A DNA stretch of 64,000 nucleotides from Fennellomyces sp. T-0311. Lineage: Eukaryota; Mucoromycota; Mucoromycetes; Mucorales; Lichtheimiaceae. Positions within the stretch are counted from its first letter, which is position 1. Each line of letters begins with the position of its first letter. The translations under genes were made by a program, and so were the position numbers. The notes beneath the pieces are model-generated. The model worked only from the letters and a program-made list of their open reading frames with translations. It searched no databases and was not told the DNA's origin. The stretch covers positions 1,297,218 through 1,361,217 of the forward strand of contig JALLLT010000007.1 in assembly GCA_025266875.1 (NCBI GenBank), read 5' to 3'. Positions 40,401 to 50,902 of this stretch are shown here, in pieces.

Positions 40401-41294
40401 TCTACTTCCTGGTGAGAAGGCTGAATAGTATATAGGCTTAAGCAGTTGCCATCATCATTTATGCTTTAAGCAATACTTTTAGTGTCATCCTAAATAGATA
40501 CACGAATATCGTTTAGTAGGCATAATTACGTAGGCTGTACTACTCGTTTCGTTCCGTTTCGTTCATATCCTGCAGGTCCATTTAGATCAATTGTGACGAA
40601 TTGTGCCAGCTGAATCCAAGCTTTGAAAACCAACAAGCCACTGTGCTCCTCCTAATCTTCGATCCCTTCAAGCATTGGTTGTACTGTTCTCGTATGATAC
40701 ATACGTTTAATGTTATGGCTCTTATCGACTTCTTGCTTACACTTTTAAACTGGTACTCACGCACAGCAGATAAAAGAGAAAGACCTGATCTAGCATCGAC
40801 AGCTCGGTTTGCCACGGTCACATTTACCGCTGTACCATCACCAAATGTATAAAGTAAAGTACTAAGCAATCCATTGTCGCAGATACTCTTCACAAGGTGA
40901 CCAATTCTCGTCCAGTACGCCTACCTTAAAATGTGTTCTTGATTTCAAGCTCGTTGTAATATCCTACCTTACGCGAGAAAGGATATACAGAATCCACGAC
41001 TTGTGCGGTAGCGTTAGCGTACTTCAAGCCTTCATGGCAACATAGCGAATGTGATGAAAGACGTTTTGATCCTTATGGTGCTACGGCCGATTATTTGCTA
41101 GATTTGAATCATAAGTATGTATGCTTATATGTTAACAATCACATGACTAAGCTTTTACAGCTTTCCTGTATGAGTCCGATTAGAAAATCATAACACATAA
41201 TAATACGTACTAAAGAGATAGAATATTGATAGCAAGAGGGCATGAATGCATGACATTATTTATCCACTACTTGTTCATTTCATGCTACAACTCT

Positions 41295-43602
41295 TTATTC
41301 GTGATCATCATCATAAACCTCACCGATTGATCTTTTCCGTGTACGTTTTGGAGTGAAGAAGATCATGGGGAGTGCTTCACAATCGTCAGTCGTGGGCATA
41401 TAAACAATATCATCTAGCTTCTGTTTCATAGTCGTCAATTTTAAGATCCTAACTTGCTCCTCAAGAAAATCCTTCCACACAAAAAGTCCCTTGATCGTGT
41501 CAATGAATGCTGGTAGTTGGCTCATGTCAGTGGGCAGGAACAAAGGCTGAATGACAGTTGGCACGTATATATTCCTCTTTAACACGAGAAGGTACATGTA
41601 CCCGATTGTTCCTGTAATAGTAGCAGTCAGTTACACTTTAGCTCAAAAATATATTTAACTCCTTACCAACGAAATCTACAGCCATAACCGTGCTTACTTT
41701 GCCTTTGCTAGATATGTACAGGTTGTTTAGAATGGCAGCGTTACACCTGAGATTTTTGCTTTGCTGTTGGAGGATCAAATGCTTGGAGCGGAATGTCTTC
41801 CACTCGTTAGATGCCAGTTCCAGCTCGCGACCTTTCGTAACCAGTAGCAAATCGATTTTTCGGCCTTGTGATTGAGATATCTCGTGTTCATTCTGTTCCA
41901 TAGCTGACCTGGTTGCTTCAGCAATGACTTCGCCACTGGAAAGAATATTATCAGAGAACATCAGAGATAGTTTACATACTACTCTTACTCTTTCATTTCA
42001 ATGTGAAGGCCAGCAAACAAAAGATCAAGCAGAACCGCAAACCGCCTTTACACACTTGCCTCGCTCGTCTTTTCGTTCAATGGAATGTCCATGTACTCTC
42101 CACTAATATTGAAAAGAGAAAAAGGTAAAATAAAAGGTAGAAAGTATTGAGGAGCTGACTTACACTGTCTCCAGTATGCATAACATTTTGTACATATCTG
42201 AGTCACGCTCCTTGTTATCAATCAAGTCAATTTTGGCTCGTAAGACCGTTTTAAGTAGACTCTCCAGGCTTTTGCTAAACAAAAACATACGCTTAGCGCT
42301 ATCTCTTTTACTACAAGACATTTCCATGGCCCGTACCAGTTTTCCACAATTTCATTCAGTTTCGCGAGCGCCATCAAATCAATGCCGTACTTTTCTTGAT
42401 CGAAAGTGTCATTCTTCATCAAGTTCTCGAGTTGTTTATCAGTGAATATTGCTTTCATTGCTTCGTGCGCTAATGGATCCAACAAATTGACTACACTGCA
42501 GAGCAACAATCTACAGGGAACGCGGTACTTGAATTAAATGCCACTCCTTTTTTCTATCCTTACTTGACTAATTCAGTCTCCAGCAACGTGAGATTTTTCT
42601 TTGACAACAGGTGAATTGCATGGTTCGTCATTTTATCTCTGATTGTATGCCCTTCTGTCACATATGTTTGCAACTGTGCTGTCTCAAGTGGGTCGACTTC
42701 ATTCCTCAGCTAAAATTCAAATTGTAAGATCGATGAATATATTCTGCTGGCCGTGTTACCTTTTTCGCGGCGACAGAAAACAGAAACTCATTGGTTTCTC
42801 TCTGTGGTTCTGGATAAGGACGACTGCTACTTGCCGTTGCGGTTGTAGGTGCAATGGGACTACTGTTGTTCATGTGTGTGGTCGTCGGCGGACCCGCACC
42901 GTTATTGCTTGAAGAGGGCCTGGACCACTGTTCAATTGCTCTTTTCGCTTCACGACTAGCAAGCGGTGCTACCTCGGTCAATGTATTGATGCCCTCATCA
43001 ATATACGTCTTGGCTAGTTTTCTCTACGTTGATAAATTGTAAGGTACAGCCGCTGTAATTCTACAGAACGCTTCATTTTCACATACTCGCCTCGATACAC
43101 TTGCCATAATATCATTCCATAGCAATTCTTTGAACTTGGTATTCTTGGCACTACATAAAAGGAGTACCCTTAAGTAATCGAATAGGAGTATCATCACTTT
43201 TCTGTTACCACACAGCAGTCCCGCGCACTTCCATTAGAACCTGCTTATACCGCTCAACCCAGATACCATTGAGAATTCGAGCGGAGTATGCCCCGAGATT
43301 GACAGACCATATCGCAAGATTTCCCTGGTTCTCCTTTATAAAATTCTTGAAGATTGGCTGCTTGTGATTTTGTACAAAGGCTTTTAATTCTGCCGAGAGC
43401 GCGATCATTCAATACATGTTCTAAGGCAAGAATGTGTTCCGGATCGTACCTTCATAACCACTGTACTTTGTTGAAGAGTCCATTGTCCGGAATTGTTCAA
43501 GGTAACTGTGGCACGTGTTCGATGTGGCCACCCAATACGAAATATCCTTGGATTCTCCGTGACTGTAAATAATCCATTACCTACAAAAAAATAATCCAGC
43601 AT
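41295..43602 (-). CDS. Multi-exon gene with PD-(D/E)XK-like signature, Mucoromycota-specific family
   Basis: About nine in-phase exons. Clear joins: GTTG/GTAAGG at 41667 to the last exon 41611-41295; an exon 41978-41667; GAGACAGT/GTAAG near 42166; an intron that removes 42339 to about 42279 and joins VENCKSLESLLKTVLRAKI; and KLLLCSVVNLLDPLAHEA at 42511. The 5' exons near 43602-43205 are uncertain. The C-terminal third reads GRKIDLLLVTKGRELEL, then ASNEWKTFRSKHLILQQQSK, NLRCNAAILN: Asp, then E-x-K, then a Gln-rich helix, the order of residues in PD-(D/E)XK nucleases. A disordered Ser/Pro/Thr insert lies around 42780-42900. Frames are open throughout, unlike the broken relative at 26-27 kb. Biological role is unknown; the nuclease fold is inference. 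Confidence 0.6.
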
Positions 43603-43615
43603 AGTCCTTTACGAC

Positions 43616-44345
43616 AAAGGAATTTGCTGGTTCGCTGATTGAATGGTGCCAGTGGTAGTCTTGTGTATGCAGACACCCGAAGTGAAAGTGATGGGATCGC
43701 TGATTGTCATGCGCCTGGGACTTGTCCGCGCGTATGGACCGTCATGAGTAGCGTATGCCTATTGTATGTGCGCGTTGCACCACAAGGTGAATGTCTCTAC
43801 CGTTTTTGACAACGTCTAACAAGCTTCTATAGTGCTCCCGGCTTCTGTTGGCCTAACCACTCAGAAAAGGCAAAGGAATCTGCTGGTTCGCTGATTGAAT
43901 GGTGCCAGTGGTAGTCTTGTGTATGCAGACGCCCTAAGTGAAAGTGATGGGATCGCTGATTGTCATGCGCCTGGGACTTGTCCGCGCGTATGGACCATCA
44001 TGAGTAGCGTATGCCTATTGTATGTGCGCGTTGCACCACAAGGTGAATGTCTCTACCGTTTTTGACAACGTCTAACAAGCTTCTATAGTGCTCCCGGCTT
44101 CTGTTGGCCTAACCACTCAGAAAAGGCAAAGGAATCTGCTGGTTCGCTGATTGAATGGTGCCAGTGGTAGTCTTGTGTATGCAGACGCCCTAAGTGAAAG
44201 TGATGGGATCGCTGATTGTCATGCGCCTGGGACTTGTCCGCGCGTATGGACCATCATGAGTAGCGTATGCCTATTGTATGTGCGCGTTGCACCACAAGGT
44301 GAATGTCTCTACCGTTTTTGACAACGTCTAACAAGCGTCTATAGT
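43616..44345. repeat. Tandem array, 256-bp unit, about 2.85 copies
   Basis: Units begin AAAGGAATYTGCTGGTTCGC at 43616, 43872 and 44128, an exact 256-bp period. The third copy stops at about 44345 (CTATAGT), before the CTCCCGGCTTCTGTTGG part. Copies 2 and 3 share variants (GACGCCC, GGACCATCATG) that differ from copy 1 (GACACCC, GGACCGTCATG), so the last duplication was recent. The period is not a multiple of three and no ORF crosses the units. The array ends 13 bp upstream of the ATG at 43602 of the minus-strand gene. Confidence 0.95.
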
Positions 44346-44618
44346 ATTATCACTTCTGTGTATATCTGCTCCCAAATAAACGATCAACAGTCAAGGCCAT
44401 ATGGACTTACTTTGATGATTGCTCGTTATTAAAGGTGGCTAATATCCATATGGATGTCTCGATACCTGTGAATCAAGCAGATCTTGTTGACATACGAGTC
44501 GTTCAGCTATACCGGTGTAGTTATGGTATAATCATGTTGATGTAGCGTTTACTATAGCTATTCTTATAATGCTTATCTAGTGGGGGAGGGGGCGGTAAAG
44601 ATACTACTTGACTGATAA

Positions 44619-44759
44619 CAGCATAGTTTCGATATAACGATACAATTTTCGATGCACTAAAACGGTAATCACTGCCAAATCCCATTTTATATAACGATAT
44701 TTTGATATAACGATAAAGTTTGGGCGGCACCATCATATCGTTATATAAAGCGTTCACTG
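44619..44759. mobile_element. pogo/Tigger-like terminal sequence or small MITE
   Basis: The right edge on the minus strand reads TA then CAGTGAACGCTTTATATAAC, the CAGT-plus-TATAACG style of pogo-group ends. ATATAACGAT words recur at about 44631, 44689 and 44704 (plus) and 44735 (minus). A possible left end, CAGCATAGTTTCGATATAAC, starts at 44619, but the flanking TA is missing there. A second, same-orientation end-like sequence (CTATAGTAAACGCT on the minus strand) lies near 44540-44555. The dispersed repeat begins immediately after the right edge. Confidence 0.5.
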
Positions 44760-44761
44760 TA

Positions 44762-45110
44762 GCGGTTCAACCCCATGACGAAATGTGCTTACATATTAAC
44801 TTGTCTACACAAATCAAGGTTTACACTGTATCAACGAATAGGATAAATCGGTAGGCCAAGGAGTTTACTCCAATATGTCAATGCGGTCATTACACTGCAG
44901 AGCAGATATCAAAGACATCTTTAGATCCACATGGCCAGAACAAAGAAAAGGCTCCTATACGTCCTGTATCTATTCAGGCAATTCGGAAGACGAAGCACTA
45001 TCTAAACTGCCATCGATGATTTAATACATAGAAAGATATAAAAGCATAGAGCGTATCCGAAACTTCAAAGATACTTTTCTAAGTCTCTTCCGTTCTTTTT
45101 ACCGTTTGAT
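44762..45110 (+). repeat. Dispersed repeat, copy 1
   Basis: About 350 bp matching 56553-56914 in the same orientation. It includes GATATAAAAGCATAGAGC, a TATA-like core. Homology starts right after the pogo-like end at 44761 and stops just before the right inverted repeat near 45113, so both edges are marked by other insertions. Confidence 0.85.
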
Positions 45111-45115
45111 CTATC

Positions 45116-45212
45116 TCACTCCCAATAAGTTTAATGTGCCTCTCCCAATACTAAGATCACTATTCCCCAAAGTTGGCTATCCAAATTTGAAATTCGGTAC
45201 TCCCATTCGAAA
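45116..45212 (-). repeat. Right member of a long inverted repeat
   Basis: Reverse complement begins TTTCGAATGGGAGTACCG and follows the left copy (40301-40400) with a few substitutions and small gaps through TATTGGGAG. Clear matching target-site duplications were not found. Confidence 0.7.
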
Positions 45213-45785
45213 AATCAGACCTTCCAAATTATGTGAAAAAAATCCAGAATGAAAAGGCTGAGCCCAGGATTGAATCACAGAATGCAGTTAGTACCATTTT
45301 TCCACTGCCGGATCCTGTCTTCCGTAGGTTGCCCGTTTCACTGCTGGGGCCGGGTCTTTTCAACAAAACTCTTTCAAATTGAAAATTAATACTCTTTACA
45401 TTGCAATCTCCCCGGAGATTTCCGTTCATATAATGAGCTACCGTATGTATTGCCACGGCAATCAGCTCGTTGGGTTGTCAATCAACTTCTTTAGCCGAAC
45501 GATACAATGGCATCCATTACAAAAGATTCCGGTTGCACATAAGGTGTACGATATATCGATCGGCGATAAGGTAGCGTGACCATAACAAGAGAAGCAATTT
45601 AAGGGGAGGACACGCCCTTGTTTTTGTTACTCAGGGCGATGGAACCTTCCACAAGCAATATGTGTTCCGTGAACCACCAGTGCATTTGCTTACATGGGCT
45701 TAGTGTAACAGCCTCAGTTTTTTACATGGTATAAGAAATAATATGGTTTTTACTATTACACGCAAAAATAAAAGGGGAAAAATAG

Positions 45786-47243
45786 CTACGCCGGGTTTTG
45801 GGAACTGTTCCTGGGTGATACAGACTTGGCGGAGCAACCATGTTTCTGCAATCGCTGCTGAAACTCTGCGTACGGCCTCGGTTGCGCGGCGTTCTTCTCG
45901 CGTTGCGTGATCTGATCGTAAAGCTCCCGATAATCAATGGCCTGATAATGTTTTTGTCCTGCGTTGTCGATGTCCAGGACGGGGATCGGATCAAAAGTGT
46001 TTGAAGTCGAAGCTTGTGCCTTCTCATCTTCCGAAACTTGGACGCTTCCGGGCGTGTAAGCCGGTGGTGGTTCCTCTTGTCCATAAGTAGCTTGGCCAGT
46101 GTGGTCTTCCAGCGATGCTACGTACGTCCATTTTTCATTAAACTCCTCGCCCTGTTCTTGTGGCTGCTGTGACGTATTGCTGATGTCTTCATCCGTCAGC
46201 AACTCAGCGTCATCGTCATCACCGCTCAACATGTCCTCCAAAGCCGTTGGACGCTCATCCTCAGCCTGCCAGCCTTCCACTGCAAGCTTGCAGTCCATCC
46301 ATATCATATCGGTATCCTGGTACTTGGTGTACGGCTTTTGGGATGCCCTGGGTTCGATGTCCAAGAGGTCGACCAGGTACAGTATTTCCAAAAATTAATG
46401 TCGCTACCCAAAGGAATCAATGTCGTTCCAAAAATGGAAGTCGCTGTATATTTTATATTATAAAAATTGGACCTTGGCGACATTGATTTTTATGGATAGC
46501 GACATTAATTTTTGGAAATACTGTACTTACCGAAACCAGCAACCATGGCTGACTTCTCAGCAAACTCCTGCAGTGCATTGAATCTAATGTAGAACGCCTC
46601 ACGGAGCGCCAGTCGTTTGTAGTCTGCCATCTGCGATTCCTTCTCTTCCAATTCCTTGGTAAGTTCCCCTAACTCTTGTTCGAACTGTGGGATCTTCCGC
46701 GACTTGTGATTTGACTTAAGCAAATGCTGTAGCCTAGCTTCGACAGCTCTTTTTTTTTCGCGCACCCCTGACAGCACGTCTTCGTCTCTGTCCCGAATGG
46801 TCTTGAGGACTCGACGATATTTTTGGTACTTTTCTGATGACTTTATATATTAAGAAAACACACGTTTGCTACATGATCAAGGCACCTTACCAATATACTC
46901 GCGTTCGATACCCGTATGCATATCAATCAGTTGTCCAAGTTTATCCCCAATATCCTAGCACCTGGCCTGATAAGGACATGTCATTTCTTTTTTTCAAAAC
47001 ACTGAGCTATGTTACATGCAGATCTTCATCTTGATGTTCGTTGATCCAGTCCGAGAACGACTTTGTAGTTTCAACTCGATGATAAGCCGAGACGCGCATA
47101 GAAGCGAGATCATTGCGTTCTTCAAAGATCCACATTGACAGAGCCTTTGTGTCTGGCTTTTGCAACGGGTTATTGCGAGCTAATTGAGAACGGACATCGG
47201 TTTTGAATTTGCCCAAAGAGTAATGGAGATTCTTAAAGGTCAT
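45786..47243 (-). CDS. Pil1/Lsp1-type eisosome BAR-domain protein, reading frame interrupted by a MITE
   Basis: Eisosome core proteins form BAR-domain lattices under the plasma membrane. Exons: 47243-47016, 46954-46891, then 46833 down to 45786. Landmarks shared with Pil1/Lsp1 are IGDKLGQLIDM, YQKYRRVLKTIRDRDEDVLS, FNALQEFAEKSAMVAGFGK and LVDLLDIEPRA. The acidic, Gln-rich C-terminus is typical. A 144-bp MITE plus duplicated TA (46378-46525) splits the Lys-Tyr-Leu codons after GFGK and brings a stop within a few codons (KYSISKN). Leaving out the 146 inserted bases gives 1194 nt, exactly 398 codons, so the insertion is recent. I tried acceptor AGs inside the MITE against the GTAAGT at the junction and none restores the frame. 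Either a null allele, or another copy serves this role. Confidence 0.85.
46380..46523. mobile_element. 144-bp MITE with 27-bp perfect terminal inverted repeats, TA target
   Basis: Both ends start CAGTATTTCCAAAAATTAAT and continue identically to 27 bp, then match to about 31 bp with one mismatch. TA dinucleotides flank at 46378-46379 and 46524-46525, as for Tc1/mariner-derived MITEs. Internal AATGTCG words recur in both orientations. No coding capacity. Confidence 0.93.
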
Positions 47244-47299
47244 GGTTATGTGGCACTGCAACGTTTCACAGCAAGCATTATTTTTAGACAGCACTGTTT

Positions 47300-48354
47300 A
47301 TAAGCGTAATTTAGCTGCATCATCACTTTGTAAGCGGCCTACACCGAGAGCTTGACAATATGAGCTCTCCTTAACGACCTATACCGTACATAGCAAAATC
47401 CTGTGTACATATCCATTTCACTGGCTTGATCCGAGATAATGTGCATGCAAACTTAAGTCATCCTTTTCTTGTGCTCGGTATATTGAGCGCGCATCTAACA
47501 TAGGAGAAGGCTTTGGTACAGCAACATCGTCAAAGTTTCGTACAGTGGTGATTGATTCACCCGCCCTCCCCGACAACGCATCGCTCATTATTTCAATGCA
47601 CGAGATAACAAACGATCATATAGAAAGTCTCCTCTATAATTGTGTTCACAAAGCAACAGACCCGAGATGTTTGTTGTCTGCACTTTCAAGCATATGAGAT
47701 GGTCATACGTCACTTTTCAAGTACTATATCCAATAGCTCATGTCTCATTTGTTTATTTGACAAGCAGTCCGTGATAGTAGGCAGGGCGATCCCAATCAAG
47801 AGTTCGCTCGCGATAAATTATTTATGCCAACCCCTATATAGATAAGGTTTGAGAAAGCGCTTTGACTATCTCGATGGATAAGCAGGCCATGCGTGTGATG
47901 CTCCAATTGCTCTGGTTAACAATCTAGATCATCATCATAAAATAGACTACTTCGTACCTTTTAAGCAGTAAAATGGAAACAGCGCGCTACATACCATGGC
48001 ATATGATCGAACGAAATTGGGCAAGCGTACTTTTCTTTCAATGGCAAGGTTACCCTGGAGAACCTTCCGTGGTCCTCAAGTTATAGAACATAAAAGCATG
48101 ACATAATTGCATTGTGCAACTTGATTCACATCTGGAGCTGCGGTTAACCTGAAATAGACGAGAGCTGGCTTGATTCTTTAAAGGAACATGACAGGTAAAG
48201 GGAATATGGACATAAAAAAAGTATAAATAGTGTTTGAATGGATGCGATATACGTAACCTCCTGCTACTGATCGATGATCCATGGGGGGTTCGTTAATTCC
48301 TATGCAACTCACCTCTTAGTTAGGTGAAATGTACGTAATTTAGAGCTGGGTAAG
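47300..48354. other. Intergenic stretch
   Basis: About 1 kb without ORFs of interest or repeats. Confidence 0.4.
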
Positions 48355-48514
48355 CACTGCAAAATTTTTGGGTGAATCTTGGGTGAATGAGTTTTTGAGG
48401 TGGTTAAACATGGGCTTTTTAGCCATTTTACTACCATTTTTAGTAACTCACGTGGTTAAAAAGCTTATGTTTAACCACTTCGAAAAATTATTCACCCAAA
48501 AATTTTTTGCAGTG
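48355..48514. mobile_element. 160-bp palindromic MITE
   Basis: Ends are CACTGCAAAATTTTTGGGTG and, on the other strand, CACTGCAAAAAATTTTTGGG, one two-base indel apart. The inner arms also match: GGTGGTTAAACATGGGCTTT against AGTGGTTAAACATAAGCTTT. The whole unit can fold into a long hairpin. TAAG lies directly left, and ATAAG directly right, a possible target duplication. No coding capacity. Confidence 0.85.
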
Positions 48515-48888
48515 ATAAGTGTAATGAGATGGTATTCTAAAATTGAGTTTGGTATACAAACATAAACAACTACTTCTCGAATGAATGCCCAAAGAAACAT
48601 AATCAAAATAAAGGAGGCAATGTCTTGCTACCTTCTCTTTTAAAATAATTTTTCGAAGTCCCCCACTCAATCATTACTTGGCAAGGCATCACTGCACACC
48701 CATGGCTCATATAAATCCAGAAATATAGCCGTATTTTTTTAATAAATAAAAGCACCTATGAGATACTATATACCTCTTGCAAACAAGTTTACAGTTGCTT
48801 TGAGTCTAAATAAAGTGACATCCTCCGGATATTGTCTTCTCTATATATTGCTGTAAATATAATTTATTCATTTCGATCGCTTTACCGC

Positions 48889-49640
48889 TTACCCTCGAGT
48901 TGGTATAGAGCGACCACCTATTATGAGCTGTTCGGTCGCGAAAATACTGTACCCTTGGTTTCGATACATACGTAATACAAAACAAGAAGGTGAACTTTTC
49001 CAACAGATGATATCTAGTAATGCATTGTGCTTACCTGGTGTTGCGCTATCTTCCACTTGACAGCACCCCTCAACCAAAAAGACTCCATCGATCAATACTA
49101 CTCGCTTCTGCAGCAAGGCTGTGATATCGTGAAGCAGAGAACAGGATAAATGACTGAGTTCAGAGTGACCTTTAACCGTACGAAATTGAAAGGTACCAAT
49201 GTCGTATATCGCAGACCTGCTGGTCGCATATCCTAAAACCTATTGCCATGCTGTGAATCAGATATGAAAGGTTAATATGGGGATGTGACCATTTTCTCTC
49301 CCTAGACTTTGCTTCCCGGTTATACATTTAAGCGGTAAACCAAAGTAAATAAGCATACATTCCAGATGTCTTAGTGATAAGCGACTCTCCTGTATATCAA
49401 GTCTGTAAAGGGCACAAAGCGCAGTCTCATGCAACTGGGTATGTTGGCTGCTGAGGGATTTTATCCTTGGTAACATCTAAAGTAGATATTTTTCGTCGAA
49501 CACTTAACTCACCTTTCAAAAGCTCCTATCGTTTTTCAAACCTGCAAAGTTGGTATCTGTGAATCGGAATCCAGATTCACTATCCTCGTCGTAGATCAAT
49601 AATTCAATTGTCTTAAGCATGATGAATTCCGGATAGCAGA
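48889..49640 (-). pseudogene. Weak coding remnants, unrecognised
   Basis: Minus-strand pieces IELLIYDEDSESGFRFTDTN (49530-49620), LPRIKSLSSQHTQLHETALC (49400-49476) after a TTTAG acceptor-like site, and RVVLIDGVFLVEGCCQVEDS (about 49050-49110) look protein-derived. They may be one eroded gene, but frames do not join cleanly and I recognise no family. Confidence 0.2.
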
Positions 49641-50902
49641 AGTCTGGGCAAACGAAACTGTTTTATGAAGGTCCTAGAAAAAATCCTTTTGGTACGCGAT
49701 AACCTATTATTCAAAATAAACCAAAAAATGCAACTGTATGCAGGCCAATTAGTCAGTATAAAAGTAATACCTTGCGCCCGAATTTGTTGGGAGCTTACAC
49801 CGTTGTTGCGCGTAGAAGTGCATTGTTGCTCTTTAAAGATGTCAAACCTTTTTCAGATCAGCAGGTACAGCGTAAAATAGCACTTGCTGGTATGAATCAT
49901 ATTCTCGTATAAAATTGATAATGCTTCATGGAGTTTTTGACGATGTAAGCTACTTGACCTATGGATTGATCATTTTGGCACGGCGAATAGTCGTACCTTT
50001 CCATCGAAGAGTGATACACATTTTACGCTGGGATTATGCTTGCTATGGAATTCTTTTAAGCAGTTCTATCGTTCAACGGTCGTCCGGAAATGGAACATGA
50101 TAGTGGCCGCAACGAGAATCTGCACAACCTCACTTGGAAGCTTTTTATTCTACTGAAACGGATAAGCTTCCAAAGGAACTTGAATTCTTCCCAACCCTTC
50201 CTTTCTCACTCCATTTTATATTTTAGTTGTTGTCGGCGCCTCTGTGTTTACTGAAAACCTCAAGGTACTGGCTATCTGTCTATGGTCTATAATACAACTA
50301 GATGAGGTTCGGTAAATTTTTATCCTAAATTAACTGCTCATAGTATCCGAAGGTACAGCAAAGTATGTACGCTATGAACCCGTGTGAAAGTTTAACTACG
50401 TATGCAATTACCTTTGTGGCGCAAAATATAAGCGCAAACAATCTGCAGTCGGTATGTCGAAAGCTAGAAACAAATAAGCATAACCTTGCATGGCTCGTAG
50501 TTATGAATAATATCCATAGCAATGAGATTTGCGTACTATAAGATATCAGGTTCGCTTACACATATCCAAAGTTATGCTTTTATTTCGCTTGATAAAGTTA
50601 ACATTTCGACCGGGGTGAATTTGCTGGGCGTCTTCACACATTTTTATAACCAGCTTTTGTTAAACTTGAAAGTATTCCGATGCCCTCCATTGCATTGAGC
50701 CAGATAGATGAATGTAAAGGAGCGCATGCATACTCATGTGTTATACCATGCATGCTCAAAAAGAATGAAAGTCAATAAACTGCATTAGCACACAAACTCT
50801 TCTGGTTACTTACGTCACTCTCTTTTACTTTTCCAACCCATTTATTAAAAAACAAAAGGCGCCGCCGACAGAGTAAAGAAAATATACGAAAAGGAGCAGT
50901 AA
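49641..50902. other. Intergenic stretch upstream of the kelch gene
   Basis: No supportable gene. The last 100 bp before 50903 are AT-rich with no clear TATA. Confidence 0.4.

Noticed and set aside
48368..48565. 65-codon plus-strand ORF
   Set aside because: Sits inside the palindromic MITE; open only because of AT-rich arms.
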